Shown here piece after piece: positions 27,162-36,807 of a stretch of 64,000 nucleotides of DNA. The notes beneath the pieces were generated by a model that saw only the letters and a list, made by a program, of their open reading frames with translations, did no database searches and was not told the DNA's origin. Source of the DNA: Streptococcus oralis (lineage in GTDB: Bacteria > Bacillota > Bacilli > Lactobacillales > Streptococcaceae); assembly GCF_021497945.1 (NCBI RefSeq), contig NZ_CP046524.1:1709501-1773500 (forward strand). The letters run 5' to 3'. Each line of letters starts with the position of its first letter. Position 1 is the stretch's first letter. The translations under genes were made by a program, and so were the position numbers.

Positions 27162-27422
27162 TTAGATGATGACCGCTTCTTCAACAACTTCTACAAGACG
27201 GAAACGTTTTGTAGCTGAAAGCGGACGAGTTTCCATGATACGTACGATATCGCCTTCTTTGGCAACATTGTTTTCATCATGTGCTTTGTATTTTTTAGAG
27301 TAGTTAATACGTTTACCATAGACTGGGTGGTTACGTTTTGTTTCAACTACAACTGTGATTGTCTTGTCCATTTTGTCAGATACAACACGTCCAACAAGAA
27401 CTTTACGATTATTGCGTTCCAT
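27162..27422 (-). CDS. rpsQ: 30S ribosomal protein S17
   Basis: 86 residues ([20 protein letters not shown]), an OB-fold primary binder of 16S rRNA. Lies between rpmC and rplN as usual. Confidence 0.99.
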
Positions 27423-27446
27423 TGAAATTTCTCCTTCCCTAGTCTA

Positions 27447-27653
27447 TTATTTCGCTTCAGATTGAACTGTTTTGATACGAGCGATTTGTTTTTTAACTTC
27501 TTTCAAGCGAGCTGTTTGTTCCAATTGACCAGTAGCAGCTTGGAAACGAAGTTCAAACAATTCTTTTTTCAATTCGTTTTCGCGCTTCGCGAGTTCTTCT
27601 TGAGAAAGACCACGAAGTTCTTTAACAAATTCTTTTACTTCATTAAGTTTCAT
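27447..27653 (-). CDS. rpmC: 50S ribosomal protein L29
   Basis: 68 residues, two-helix coiled-coil protein ([20 protein letters not shown]) at the tunnel exit next to L23. Confidence 0.99.
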
Positions 27654-27662
27654 GCCTTCTCC

Positions 27663-28076
27663 TTATTCTGCTTCACGTTTTACGAATTTACATTTAACTG
27701 GCAATTTGTGGCTAGCAAGACGAAGCGCTTCGCGAGCGATCTCTTCAGATACACCAGCAACTTCAAACATCACTTTACCACGTTTAACTGGTGCTACCCA
27801 ACCTTCAGGTGCCCCTTTACCAGATCCCATACGCACACCGATAGCTTTAGCAGTGTATGATTTGTGTGGGAAGATTTTAATCCAAACTTTACCACCACGT
27901 TTCATGTAACGAGTCATGGCGATACGAGCAGCTTCGATTTGGCGGTTAGTGATCCAGTGGCTAGTTGTAGCTTGAAGACCGTATTCACCGAATGCTACTT
28001 CTTTTCCACCTTTTGCTTCACCGCGCATTTTTCCACGGAATTCACGACGGTGTTTAACACGTTTAGGTACTAACAT
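27663..28076 (-). CDS. rplP: 50S ribosomal protein L16
   Basis: 137 residues ([20 protein letters not shown]) with the [10 protein letters not shown] segment. Binds near the A-site tRNA elbow. Follows rpsC by three bases. Confidence 0.99.
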   Translation of the reverse strand: MLVPKRVKHRREFRGKMRGEAKGGKEVAFGEYGLQATTSHWITNRQIEAARIAMTRYMKRGGKVWIKIFPHKSYTAKAIGVRMGSGKGAPEGWVAPVKRGKVMFEVAGVSEEIAREALRLASHKLPVKCKFVKREAE

Positions 28077-28079
28077 TGG

Positions 28080-28733
28080 TTATTTACCTCCTTTAGTGTT
28101 TTTACGAGCTGGAAGAACTTCACCACGGTAGATCCATACTTTAACACCAAGTTTACCGTATGTAGTATCTGCTTCTTCCCAAGCGTAATCGATATCTGCA
28201 CGAAGTGTGTGAAGTGGAACAGTTCCTTCAGAGTATCCTTCAGCACGGGCGATATCTGCACCGTTCAAACGACCTGATACTTGAGTTTTGATTCCTTTAG
28301 CTCCAGCACGCATTGCACGTTGGATTGCTTGTTTTTGTGCACGACGGAAAGCAACACGTTGCTCCAATTGACGAGCAATTCCTTCACCTACAAGGTGAGC
28401 ATCCAAATCAGGTTGTTTGATTTCGATGATGTTGATGTGCACTTGTTTTCCAGTCAATTTGTTAAGTTTTGCACGGAGTGCATCAACGTTAGCGCCACCT
28501 TTACCGATAACCATACCTGGTTTAGCAGTGTGAAGTGAAACGTTAACTTTGTTCACTGCGCGTTCGATTTCGATAGTTGAAACTGCTGCGTCAGCAAGTT
28601 CTTTTTGAACGAATTTACGGATTGCAAGATCTTCATGAAGGTAATCCGCGTATTCTTTTTCAGCATACCATTTGGCATCCCAATCACGGATGATGCCGAC
28701 ACGCATACCAATTGGATGTACTTTTTGACCCAC
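28080..28733 (-). CDS. rpsC: 30S ribosomal protein S3
   Basis: 217 residues with the KH domain ([18 protein letters not shown]) and the C-terminal S3 domain. Part of the mRNA entry helicase with S4 and S5. Confidence 0.99.
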
Positions 28734-28745
28734 GATGTTACCTCC

Positions 28746-29090
28746 TTATTTTTCTGCAACAGCTACAGTGATGTGAGCTGTACGTTTGTTGATTGGTGAA
28801 GCTGAACCTTTCGCACGTGGACGGAAACGTTTCATAGTTGGTCCTTCGTTTGCGAATGCTTCAGATACTACCAAGTTAGCTTTGTCCAAACCAAAGTTAT
28901 TTTCAGCGTTAGCTACAGCTGAATTCAAAACTTTCAAGATGATTTCAGCAGCTTTGTTTGGTGTGAATGTCAAGATTGCAATAGCATCGGCTACGCTTTT
29001 ACCACGGATGTTGTCAAGAACAAGACGTGATTTACGAGGTGAAACACGTACTGTACGAGCCATTGCTTTAGCTGAAGTAATTTCTGCCAT
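28746..29090 (-). CDS. rplV: 50S ribosomal protein L22
   Basis: 114 residues ([20 protein letters not shown]) with the long beta hairpin that lines the exit tunnel (around [17 protein letters not shown]), the region where macrolide-resistance changes arise in other species. It appears wild type. Confidence 0.99.
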   Translation of the reverse strand: MAEITSAKAMARTVRVSPRKSRLVLDNIRGKSVADAIAILTFTPNKAAEIILKVLNSAVANAENNFGLDKANLVVSEAFANEGPTMKRFRPRAKGSASPINKRTAHITVAVAEK

Positions 29091-29101
29091 TTATGTTCTC
29101 C

Positions 29102-29383
29102 TTATTTTCTACGTGTTTTCTTGTCGTCTGCAGCGTGACCTTTGTAAGTACGAGTTGGTGCAAATTCACCAAGTTTGTGACCTACCATGTCTTCTTGGAT
29201 GTAAACAGGTACGTGTTTACGTCCGTCATAAACTGCAATAGTGTAACCAATAAAACTTGGGAAGATCGTTGAACGACGTGACCAAGTTTTGATAACTTTT
29301 TTCTTTTCGTCGTTAGCTTGAGCTTCAACTTTTTTCATCAAATGCTCATCGACGAAAGGTCCTTTTTTAAGACTGCGTCCCAT
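29102..29383 (-). CDS. rpsS: 30S ribosomal protein S19
   Basis: 93 residues from the ATG at 29383 ([15 protein letters not shown]). An earlier in-frame ATG would add 16 untypical residues and lacks a ribosome site, whereas AAAGGAGAAAA precedes this one. Located in the 30S head. Confidence 0.98.
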
Positions 29384-29486
29384 TTTTATATTTTCTCCTT
29401 TAAATGTTGTACCACAGCGGCTTGCGCTCACATGGAGTGCTACCGAGCTGGCGGATTTACTAGATGCTTAAGCGACTAGTTTACTA

Positions 29487-30320
29487 TTATTTCTCGTTGC
29501 GACGACGAACGATAAGTTTGTCAGATTTCGCTTTCTTGTTACGAGTTTTAAGACCAAGAGCAGGTTTGCCCCATGGAGTAGATGGTGCTTTACGACCAAC
29601 TGGTGCTTTACCTTCACCACCACCGTGTGGGTGATCGTTAGGGTTCATTACAGAACCACGAACTGTTGGGCGGATACCTTTCCAACGGCTACGTCCTGCT
29701 TTACCAAGGTTTACAAGTCCATGTTGTTCGTTTCCGACAACACCAACTGTAGCACGACAAGTTCCAAGAATCATACGAACTTCACCAGATTGAAGACGAA
29801 CAAGAACGTATTTACCTTCTTGACCCAATACTTGAGCAGAAGCTCCAGCTGCACGTACCAATTCTCCACCACGACCTGGTTTCAACTCGATGTTGTGGAT
29901 CAAAGTACCAACTGGGATGTTAGCAAGTGGAAGTGCGTTTCCGACTTTGATATCTGCTTCTGGACCTGAAACGATGCGTTGACCAACTTCAAGACCTTTT
30001 GGAGCGATGATGTATGCTTTCACACCGTCAGTGTAGTGTACAAGAGCGATGTTTGCAGAACGGTTTGGATCGTACTCGATTGTTTTAACAACTGCTTCAA
30101 CGTTGTCTTTGTTACGTTTGAAGTCAACCAAACGGTAGAAACGTTTGTGTCCACCACCTTGGTGACGAACTGTGATACGACCGTTGTTGTTACGACCAGC
30201 CTTGCTCTTCAATGCAACAAGCAATGATTTTTCAGGAGTGCTTGTTGTGATTTCAGCGAAATCCAAAGAAGTCATATTACGGCGACCGTTTGTTGTTGGT
30301 TTATAAACACGAATTCCCAC
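29487..30320 (-). CDS. rplB: 50S ribosomal protein L2
   Basis: 277 residues with the conserved [17 protein letters not shown] loop containing the histidine near the peptidyl transferase centre. Required for subunit association. Confidence 0.99.
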   Translation of the reverse strand: MGIRVYKPTTNGRRNMTSLDFAEITTSTPEKSLLVALKSKAGRNNNGRITVRHQGGGHKRFYRLVDFKRNKDNVEAVVKTIEYDPNRSANIALVHYTDGVKAYIIAPKGLEVGQRIVSGPEADIKVGNALPLANIPVGTLIHNIELKPGRGGELVRAAGASAQVLGQEGKYVLVRLQSGEVRMILGTCRATVGVVGNEQHGLVNLGKAGRSRWKGIRPTVRGSVMNPNDHPHGGGEGKAPVGRKAPSTPWGKPALGLKTRNKKAKSDKLIVRRRNEK

Positions 30321-30337
30321 GATATTTCCTCCTTAGA

Positions 30338-30634
30338 TTATTCAGCTTCAGCAGCAAACAACTCGATTGCTTTTGAATCAGCTGTAAGTGTGATGATAGC
30401 TTTTTTAGTTTTGTTAGTAAAACCAGTGTAACGTCCAACACGTTTTGCTTTTGGTTTTACGTTGATTGTGTTAACATTTGCAACTTTAACACCTTCGAAA
30501 GCAGCTTCAACAGCTTGCTTGATCAAAAGTTTGTGTGCACGAGTGTCAACTTCAAATACATATTTCCCTGCTTCAAGTTGAGCCATTGAGCTTTCAGTGA
30601 TGACAGGTTTTTTGATAACATCATACAAATTCAT
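30338..30634 (-). CDS. rplW: 50S ribosomal protein L23
   Basis: 98 residues ([20 protein letters not shown]), docking site at the tunnel exit for trigger factor and SRP. Its start overlaps the rplD stop by one base. Confidence 0.99.
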
Positions 30635-31257
30635 TATGCAAGAACCTCCTCGATTTTAGAGATAGCTGCTTGTGTGACAAGAAGTTTGTCGCTATTTGCG
30701 ATGTCAAGAACACTTGCAGTTGTAGCAGTTGCAACTTTCACGTTTGGAAGGTTACGAGCTGAAAGAGCTGCGAATTCATTTCCTTCTTCAAGGATAACAA
30801 GAACTTTTGAATCGATGCTCAATGCTGCAAGAACTTTTGCAAATTCAGCAGTCTTTGGAGCTGTAAATGAAAGAGCGTCTACAGCTACGAATTTGTTTTC
30901 AGCAACTTTTTCAGAGTAAACTGATTTAAGAGCTAGGCGACGAACTTTTTGTGGAAGTTTGTAGCCGTATGAACGTGGAGTTGGTCCGAAGACAACACCA
31001 CCACCACGCCATTGTGGTGAGCGAATAGAACCTTGACGAGCACGTCCAGTTCCTTTTTGACGCCATGGTTTGCGTCCACCACCTGATACTGCAGAGCGGT
31101 TTTTAACAGCGTGTGTTCCTTGACGAAGGCTTGCGCGTTGGCTGATGATCACATCAAACACAACTGATTCATTTGGTTCGATACCAAATACTGCATCGTT
31201 AAGAACAACTTGGCCAGCTTCTTTACCAGTTTGGTCAAATAATGTTACGTTTGCCAT
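30634..31257 (-). CDS. rplD: 50S ribosomal protein L4
   Basis: 207 residues with the tunnel loop [19 protein letters not shown], the segment altered in macrolide-resistant streptococci, here of normal appearance. In other bacteria L4 also represses its own operon through the S10 leader. Confidence 0.99.
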
Positions 31258-31281
31258 TGTGACTGATTTCCCCTTTCTTTA

Positions 31282-31908
31282 TTATTTACCAGCTTTAACT
31301 GCTGATTTGATAGTGATAAGAGATTTCTTAGCACCTGGTACGTTACCTTTGATAAGGATAACGTTCTTTTCTGGAACAACTTGTACAACTTCAAGGTTTT
31401 GAATTGTTACGCGATCGCCACCCATACGTCCTGCAAGGTTTTTACCTTTGAATACGCGGTTAGGTGCAACAGGTCCCATAGAACCTGGACGACGGTGGTA
31501 ACGAGAACCGTGAGCCATTGGTCCACGTGATTGTCCGTGGCGTTTGATAACACCTTGGAAACCTTTACCTTTAGAAGTACCAGTTACGTCAACAACGTCT
31601 CCAGCTGCGAATGTTTCAACTGTGATTTCAGCACCAACTTCCAAGCCTTCAACGTTTTTGAATTCACGAATGAAGCGCTTAGGAGCCGTGTTAGCTTTCG
31701 CTACATGTCCTTTAGCAGGTTTGTTGCTCAATACTTCGCGTTTGTCATCGAAACCAACTTGGATAGCGTTGTATCCGTCTGTTTCAACAGTTTTAACTTG
31801 AAGAACAACGTTTGGAGTTGCTTCAATAACTGTTACAGGGATCAATTCGCCAGCTTCAGTGAAGATTTGAGTCATTCCCACTTTTTTCCCTAAGATTCCT
31901 TTTGTCAT
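31282..31908 (-). CDS. rplC: 50S ribosomal protein L3
   Basis: 208 residues ([20 protein letters not shown]) with the central extension ([14 protein letters not shown] region) that reaches the peptidyl transferase centre. Early assembly protein. Confidence 0.99.
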
Positions 31909-31989
31909 GAGAAAATAGTTCCTTTTCTATATTTTTATTCAAAAAGTTTTTAACGAGCGTTTTTCATGCTCAAGGTATCAAGCTTTAGA

Positions 31990-32298
31990 TTAAAGTTTGA
32001 TTTCTACGTTTACACCACTTGGAAGATCCAATTTCATCAAGGCGTCAACTGTTTTTTGAGTTGGGTTAACGATATCGATCAAACGTTTGTGTGTACGCAT
32101 TTCGAATTGTTCGCGAGAGTCTTTGTATTTGTGAGTCGCACGAATGATTGTGTAGAGGCTACGTTCAGTTGGAAGTGGGATTGGACCCGCAACTTGTGCA
32201 CCTGTACGAGTAGCTGATTCTACGATTTTAGCAGCCGCTGTGTCAAGCGTACGGTGTTCGTAAGCTTTCAAACGGATACGGATTTTTTTGTTTGCCAT
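31990..32298 (-). CDS. rpsJ: 30S ribosomal protein S10
   Basis: 102 residues ([20 protein letters not shown]), first gene of the S10-spc-alpha superoperon, also the NusE partner of NusB in antitermination. Preceded by AGGAGAAAA. Confidence 0.99.
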
Positions 32299-32427
32299 CT
32301 TTTTCTCCTTTTCGTCTATTTAAGATAATAGGCTAGCTCCACAAGAAAACCGACGCGCGTTGCGTGGCAATGCAACCGAGCGTGTCGCAACCTCTTGCAT
32401 CAAAGCTAAGGCTGTAATTTACAGCAC
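32299..32427 (-). promoter_or_regulatory. Structured 5' leader of the S10 operon
   Basis: About 128 bases of untranslated leader with GC-rich nested stems. Examples are GTTGC-ATTGCCAC-GCAAC and an outer CGACACGC/GCGCGTCG, plus GGCTGTAAATTACAGCC at the 5' end. Position and length recall autoregulatory r-protein leaders, but I cannot match it to a named family. Confidence 0.55.
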
Positions 32428-32433
32428 CATAAT

Positions 32434-32462
32434 AGAATAACACAAAGCCCCTGCGATTGCAA
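32434..32462 (-). promoter_or_regulatory. S10 operon promoter
   Basis: TTGCAA (32457-32462), 17 bp, TATTCT (32434-32439) with a TGTG just before the -10. A strong-looking sigma-A promoter on the minus strand driving the whole ribosomal superoperon. The stretch 32463-32563 upstream holds nothing I recognise. Confidence 0.7.
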
Positions 32463-32563
32463 GGGATTTGTAAGGTTTTTTTCGTTTTTTTGGGATGAAA
32501 CTGTTTTCCTATTTCATCTTCATACAATTACTAATTTACGACTATTAAAACCAATCTTTTCTT

Positions 32564-33190
32564 CTATATAATTCGAGTCATTTTGACTTTGAATTTATCT
32601 TGTGATTGATCCACTAAGATATCTGCTTTAGACTCGTTTTCTCTATAGTATCGCTGATACTGCTCCCGTCTCATTTGATGGCTAGCTAGTACAAAGGAAG
32701 CATCGCGATTTCTCATAATCGTGTCTCGAGCTAGACGCCTCTCTAATTCCGTCTCCTCATCCGTGTAGAAACAGATAGTTTTGTCAAAGAGTTCCTTGGG
32801 TAGAAAGCCCACAGACATCCCTTCAACAATCAGAATCGGTTTGGCTCCAGATAAGATCTCGCTAGCCTTCCAAGGTTCATCGATTGTTAAGACATCCATA
32901 CCTGCCTGCAAGGCGAGAATATCTCTCTGCAAACTTGCCAGTTCATGCGCCACTGGCAGACAAGCTGTCACCTTTTGATCAGGTGCTTGCTTTGGTATTA
33001 CCAGGTGACGTTCTGAAGTGATATAGGGATCTGTTTCTAGCAAATTTACTCTAGTAGAATCTAGGGCTTGATATAATTCCTGAGCGAAGGTAGACTTACC
33101 TGATGCACCGTGACCGTAGATCCCCAGCGTTTTGACTTTTCCCGTTTCGATCTCTGAGACCAGTTGGTCTATTAAGTCTTTTTTCTTCAT
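32564..33190 (-). CDS. Uridine-kinase-like P-loop protein
   Basis: 208 residues with Walker A GHGASGKST near residues 26-34 and a kinase-like fold (LTIDEPW..., ERRLARDTIMRNRD). It resembles the uridine kinase/phosphoribulokinase superfamily, but the substrate is unknown. Its ATG overlaps the nrdG stop by four bases, so it is the last gene of the nrdD-nrdG operon. That hints at a nucleotide-salvage role. Confidence 0.8.
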   Translation of the reverse strand: MKKKDLIDQLVSEIETGKVKTLGIYGHGASGKSTFAQELYQALDSTRVNLLETDPYITSERHLVIPKQAPDQKVTACLPVAHELASLQRDILALQAGMDVLTIDEPWKASEILSGAKPILIVEGMSVGFLPKELFDKTICFYTDEETELERRLARDTIMRNRDASFVLASHQMRREQYQRYYRENESKADILVDQSQDKFKVKMTRII

Positions 33191-33783
33191 TCTCTCTTCA
33201 CCTGTTCATAGCTTTCTTTTCCGTCATTAAGCTTGTCCCAAATCACCACTTGCCCACTTTTGAGGGATTTTTGCACATCGATAATTCGTTGATTAGAGGA
33301 ACCTCGAAACTGGAGCATGAGATTGCGCTTGCTTTTATCATACCGTCCATCGACAAGGATATCAATCAGCGACAAGAGTTCCAATTTGTCTGAAGTCTCC
33401 AGCATCATTTCTTCCCAAGTGTAGCCCGTCCATGACCAGATGTCTTTATCTGGCAATTCCTTCCGAATGCGTTTAACGAGAGGTAAGAGAATGCCCGTAT
33501 TAAGAAAAGGTTCTCCTCCCAGCAAGGTCAATCCTTGAACATAGGGCTGGGCAAGGTCTACCATGATCTGTTCTTCTAACTCTGCTGTATAAGGAATACC
33601 CGCATTGAAAGACCAAGTCGCAACATTATAGCACCCCTCGCAGTGAAACATGCAACCTGATACATAGAGAGAGTTTCGCACACCTTCTCCATCGACAAAG
33701 TTAAAGGCCTTGTAATCAATAATCCGCCCTTTACTGAGTTCTTCACTTTTCCATTCACCTGGTTTTGGTGTATTCCATGTCAT
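33187..33783 (-). CDS. nrdG: Anaerobic ribonucleotide reductase activating protein
   Basis: A 198-residue radical-SAM activase with CMFHCEGC (CX3CX2C) near residues 44-51 for the 4Fe-4S cluster, and a LLGGEPFLN glycine motif. It generates the glycyl radical in NrdD using S-adenosylmethionine, under anaerobic conditions. Encoded downstream of nrdD with a small ORF and a GNAT gene in between. Confidence 0.96.
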   Translation of the reverse strand: MTWNTPKPGEWKSEELSKGRIIDYKAFNFVDGEGVRNSLYVSGCMFHCEGCYNVATWSFNAGIPYTAELEEQIMVDLAQPYVQGLTLLGGEPFLNTGILLPLVKRIRKELPDKDIWSWTGYTWEEMMLETSDKLELLSLIDILVDGRYDKSKRNLMLQFRGSSNQRIIDVQKSLKSGQVVIWDKLNDGKESYEQVKRE

Positions 33784-33787
33784 CCTT

Positions 33788-34288
33788 CTACTCCAAATCT
33801 ATCCAGTAACGTTCTATGCCATTGCGAACATCCTCAAGCACCCCGCCGTTTGCCACAATCACCGCCCTACTAGCAGGATTTTCCGTACTACAGGTCACAA
33901 GTGCTTTTTTGATGTTCTTTTCCTTGGCAACTTGCAGGCCTTGTCTGAGGGCTTCTTTGGCATAACCTTTGCCTCTTTCAGAAGGGCGGATGGAGTAGCC
34001 AATATGCCCACCTTCTTCCAATAAGAAGTCATTGAGGCACAAGCGGATATTGAGAAATCCTACAGCTTGACCATCTATCGAAAAAGCGACTAACTGAATA
34101 TCAGGCACCCACCCTTCAGGCAAATTAATCCCCATTTCATGATCCTGATTGTTTTTTAACCACTCTTCATAAACAAAATTCTCAGCATCCCAAAATCCGC
34201 CATCGTGGGCTGATTGAGTCTGTTCAAACTCCGCCATCATCTCTAAAATCGCTTCTTTATCTTCCAAACATGGTCTACGTAATTCCAT
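33788..34288 (-). CDS. GNAT-family N-acetyltransferase
   Basis: 166 residues with the acetyl-CoA-binding loop IRPSERGKGYAKEALRQGL around residues 98-116 (R/Q-x-x-G-x-G/A) and an asparagine-containing ENPASRAVIVANGG typical of GNAT motif B. The substrate cannot be inferred. It lies in the nrdD operon, four bases before nrdG, as in pneumococci. Confidence 0.88.
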   Translation of the reverse strand: MELRRPCLEDKEAILEMMAEFEQTQSAHDGGFWDAENFVYEEWLKNNQDHEMGINLPEGWVPDIQLVAFSIDGQAVGFLNIRLCLNDFLLEEGGHIGYSIRPSERGKGYAKEALRQGLQVAKEKNIKKALVTCSTENPASRAVIVANGGVLEDVRNGIERYWIDLE

Positions 34289-34331
34289 CCTTACCTCCCA
34301 CTAAGAGAAAAGCGAGAGCGGACTCTCACTT

Positions 34332-34472
34332 TTATTTTTTCTTGTTCTTGTTTAAAAACTGTTCTCTGAGGTTAAGCAAGCGTTCTTTTTTGCCTGTTCC
34401 ACCTTTCGAGTGTTTCTCGTGATAACGGGTCACTTGAGCTCGTCCCTTATCATCTAATTGGTATTTCCCCAT
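34332..34472 (-). CDS. Small basic protein of the nrd operon (46 aa)
   Basis: A 46-residue lysine-rich product, MGKYQLDDKGRAQVTRYHEK followed by HSKGGTGKKERLLNLREQFL. It lies 11 bases after nrdD. From memory a similar small ORF is found at this place in pneumococci, so it is probably a real conserved gene. Function unknown. Confidence 0.75.
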   Translation of the reverse strand: MGKYQLDDKGRAQVTRYHEKHSKGGTGKKERLLNLREQFLNKNKKK

Positions 34473-34483
34473 TCCATTTCCTT

Positions 34484-36697
34484 CTAATTTGTTACTTCAT
34501 GTCCGGCTGTTTTAATGGTTGAACCGTTCATGTGTTTGACACGCGCAGCGATTTCCTTGTGGCGTCCATTGACCATCGGACGCGCTTGCGGATTTCCCAG
34601 ATAACCACAAGTACGTTTGACCACATCTACTGTTCTAGGGTCGCTATTGCCACAGTTGGGACAAGCAAAGCCTCTCTCAGTTGGTTCAAAATCTCCTTCA
34701 AAATCGCACTTGTAACAGCGATCAATCGGAGTATTGGTTCCTAGATAGCCGACACGGTCATAGGCATAGTCCCAGACAGCTTCCAAGGCTTTAGGATTTT
34801 GTTGAAGAACTGGATACTCACAATAATGGATGAAACCACCTGACGCACCTGCTTCTGGATAAACTTTCTCAAAGTCTAACTTTTCAAACGGTGTTGGATT
34901 TTTACGGACATCGTAGTGGAAAGAGTTGGTGTAGTATTCCTTGTCTGTAATATCAGGAATAGAGCCGAACTTCTCTGTATCCAAACGGCAGAAGCGATCT
35001 GTCAAGCTTTCAGACGGTGTGGAGTAGATAGAGAAATGGTAACCATATTGGTCAGACCACTCTTCCACACGACGTTTCATATCACGAATAATATCCAGCG
35101 TGAATTCCTTGGCTTCTGGATTGCTTTCCCAGCTATTGCCAAAGAAGACCGTCGCCACTTCATACAAACCGATGTAGCCCAGTGAAATAGTCGCACGACG
35201 ATTATTGAAGAGTTGGTCTACACTTTCTTCTTTTCCGAGACGGCGGCCGAAGGCTCCATACTGATAAAGGATCGGAGCATTTGCGGGTGTTGCTTCCTTG
35301 GTCCGTTCAACGCGATAAACCAGAGCATCTTCTGCGATGTTCATACGTTCGTTGAAGATTTCCCAAAACTTGTTCATGTCGCCTTCGGATTCGAGGGCGA
35401 TACGAGGCAGATTGACTGTCACAACACCTAGATTCATCCGACCTGAATTGACTTCGACGCCATTCTCATCCTTCCATCCTTGAAGGAAAGAACGACAACC
35501 CATAGGTACCTTGAAGGAACCTGTCAAGTCAACAATCTTATCATAAGACAAAACATCAGGATACATCCGCTTGGTTGCACACTCAAGAGCCAACTGTTTG
35601 ATATCGTAGTTAGGTGACCCCTCCTCTAAGTTGAGTCCTCTTTTTAGCGTAAAGATGAGTTTAGGGAAGATAGCTGTGCGGTGTTCTGAGCCAAGTCCCT
35701 TGATACGAATAGTCAAAATAGCTTTTTGAATTTCACGCTCAAAACGATTGGTTCCTAGACCGAAACCTAGAGAAGTAAAAGGTGTTTGCCCATTTGAAGT
35801 GAAGAGAGTGTTGATTTCATACTCAAGAGATTGCATAGCATCGTAGATGTCTTTTTGCGTTTTCTTCCAGGCATAATCTTCCCGTTTTTCAGGCAAGACC
35901 CATTCTTCTGCATCTTTAAGGTGTTTTTGGTAATTCTTCTCTGCATACGGAGCCAAGACTTCATCGATACGGTCAGCAGAACAGCCCCCGTACTGGCTAG
36001 AAGCAACGTTTGCGATGATTTGTGAAATCTGTGCTGTCGCAGTTTGGATAGACTTGGGACTCTCTACCTCTGCATTACCAATCTTAAAACCATTTTCCAA
36101 CATGCCTTTAAAATCAATCAAACAGCAGTTGGTCATCGGAGTGTAGGGGCTGTAGTCCAAGTCATGATAGTGGATATCTCCCTTTTGGTGAGCATTGGCT
36201 ACGTGCTTAGGAAGCATTTGCAGTCCGATTGATTTCCCAACAATCCCTGCTGTCAAATCACGCTGGGTGTTAAAAACATCACTGTCTTTATTGGCATTTT
36301 CATTGACAACTGCCTGGTCTTTATTGAGAAGTTTATGAATGCTAAAGTTGATATCTGTCGCTTTTGAGCGCTCAAAATCCCTTTGTGTCCGATAAGTGAT
36401 GTACTCCTCAGCCAGCGCATATTCTTTGGCTTCAAGGAGTTCATGCTCTACGATATTTTGAATCTCGTAAATCTTGACACCTTGAGGGAAACGACTGTGA
36501 ATTTCCGCAACAATACGCTCAAGCAGCCCATTTAGGCGTTTTTCTACTAGAGGCGTAACGTCCATAACCTTTTCCGCCGCCTTGTGGAGAGCTTTGTCAA
36601 TCTTGTCTACATCAAACACCACACGTCTACCATCTCGTTTTTCAACGAACAAGGTGGGAACGGTTGCAAGCTTTTCTTCTAATACAATCATATCCAT
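34484..36697 (-). CDS. nrdD: Anaerobic (class III) ribonucleoside-triphosphate reductase
   Basis: 737 residues. An ATP-cone regulatory domain at the N-terminus (about 15-105, VEKRDGRRVVFDVDKIDKAL) is followed by the ten-stranded catalytic barrel. A C-terminal zinc site has four cysteines (CYKC...CPNC) near 645-665, and the glycyl-radical loop RTCGYLGNPQ lies near 692. Makes dNTPs without oxygen after activation by NrdG. First gene of nrdD-ORF-GNAT-nrdG-kinase. Confidence 0.98.
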   Translation of the reverse strand: MDMIVLEEKLATVPTLFVEKRDGRRVVFDVDKIDKALHKAAEKVMDVTPLVEKRLNGLLERIVAEIHSRFPQGVKIYEIQNIVEHELLEAKEYALAEEYITYRTQRDFERSKATDINFSIHKLLNKDQAVVNENANKDSDVFNTQRDLTAGIVGKSIGLQMLPKHVANAHQKGDIHYHDLDYSPYTPMTNCCLIDFKGMLENGFKIGNAEVESPKSIQTATAQISQIIANVASSQYGGCSADRIDEVLAPYAEKNYQKHLKDAEEWVLPEKREDYAWKKTQKDIYDAMQSLEYEINTLFTSNGQTPFTSLGFGLGTNRFEREIQKAILTIRIKGLGSEHRTAIFPKLIFTLKRGLNLEEGSPNYDIKQLALECATKRMYPDVLSYDKIVDLTGSFKVPMGCRSFLQGWKDENGVEVNSGRMNLGVVTVNLPRIALESEGDMNKFWEIFNERMNIAEDALVYRVERTKEATPANAPILYQYGAFGRRLGKEESVDQLFNNRRATISLGYIGLYEVATVFFGNSWESNPEAKEFTLDIIRDMKRRVEEWSDQYGYHFSIYSTPSESLTDRFCRLDTEKFGSIPDITDKEYYTNSFHYDVRKNPTPFEKLDFEKVYPEAGASGGFIHYCEYPVLQQNPKALEAVWDYAYDRVGYLGTNTPIDRCYKCDFEGDFEPTERGFACPNCGNSDPRTVDVVKRTCGYLGNPQARPMVNGRHKEIAARVKHMNGSTIKTAGHEVTN

Positions 36698-36725
36698 GCT
36701 CTTTTCTATTTTTCTTCTTAAGTGA

Positions 36726-36731
36726 TATTAT
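36726..36731 (-). promoter_or_regulatory. nrdD -10 element
   Basis: TATAAT on the minus strand (GTGGTATAATATCAC) about 30 bases before the nrdD ATG. It lies 18 bases downstream of the nearer NrdR-like box. Confidence 0.6.
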
Positions 36732-36748
36732 ACCACTCTAAAAAGAAA

Positions 36749-36805
36749 AATCAATATCTTGTGTTAAAAATTCTAAATTTTTTAAAAATCCACAAGATAT
36801 TGATT
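36749..36805 (-). promoter_or_regulatory. Paired NrdR-like boxes / inverted repeat upstream of nrdD
   Basis: AATCAATATCTTGTG (36749-36763) and its exact complement CACAAGATATTGATT (36791-36805) lie between nrdD and the preceding gene. Each unit resembles the NrdR box (ACAC-W-ATAT-W-GTGT type), with centres about 41 bp apart. On the minus strand the second arm is followed by TTTCTTTTT. The same repeat could therefore also fold as the transcription terminator of the Ccs4-like gene. Confidence 0.5.
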
Positions 36806-36807
36806 TG

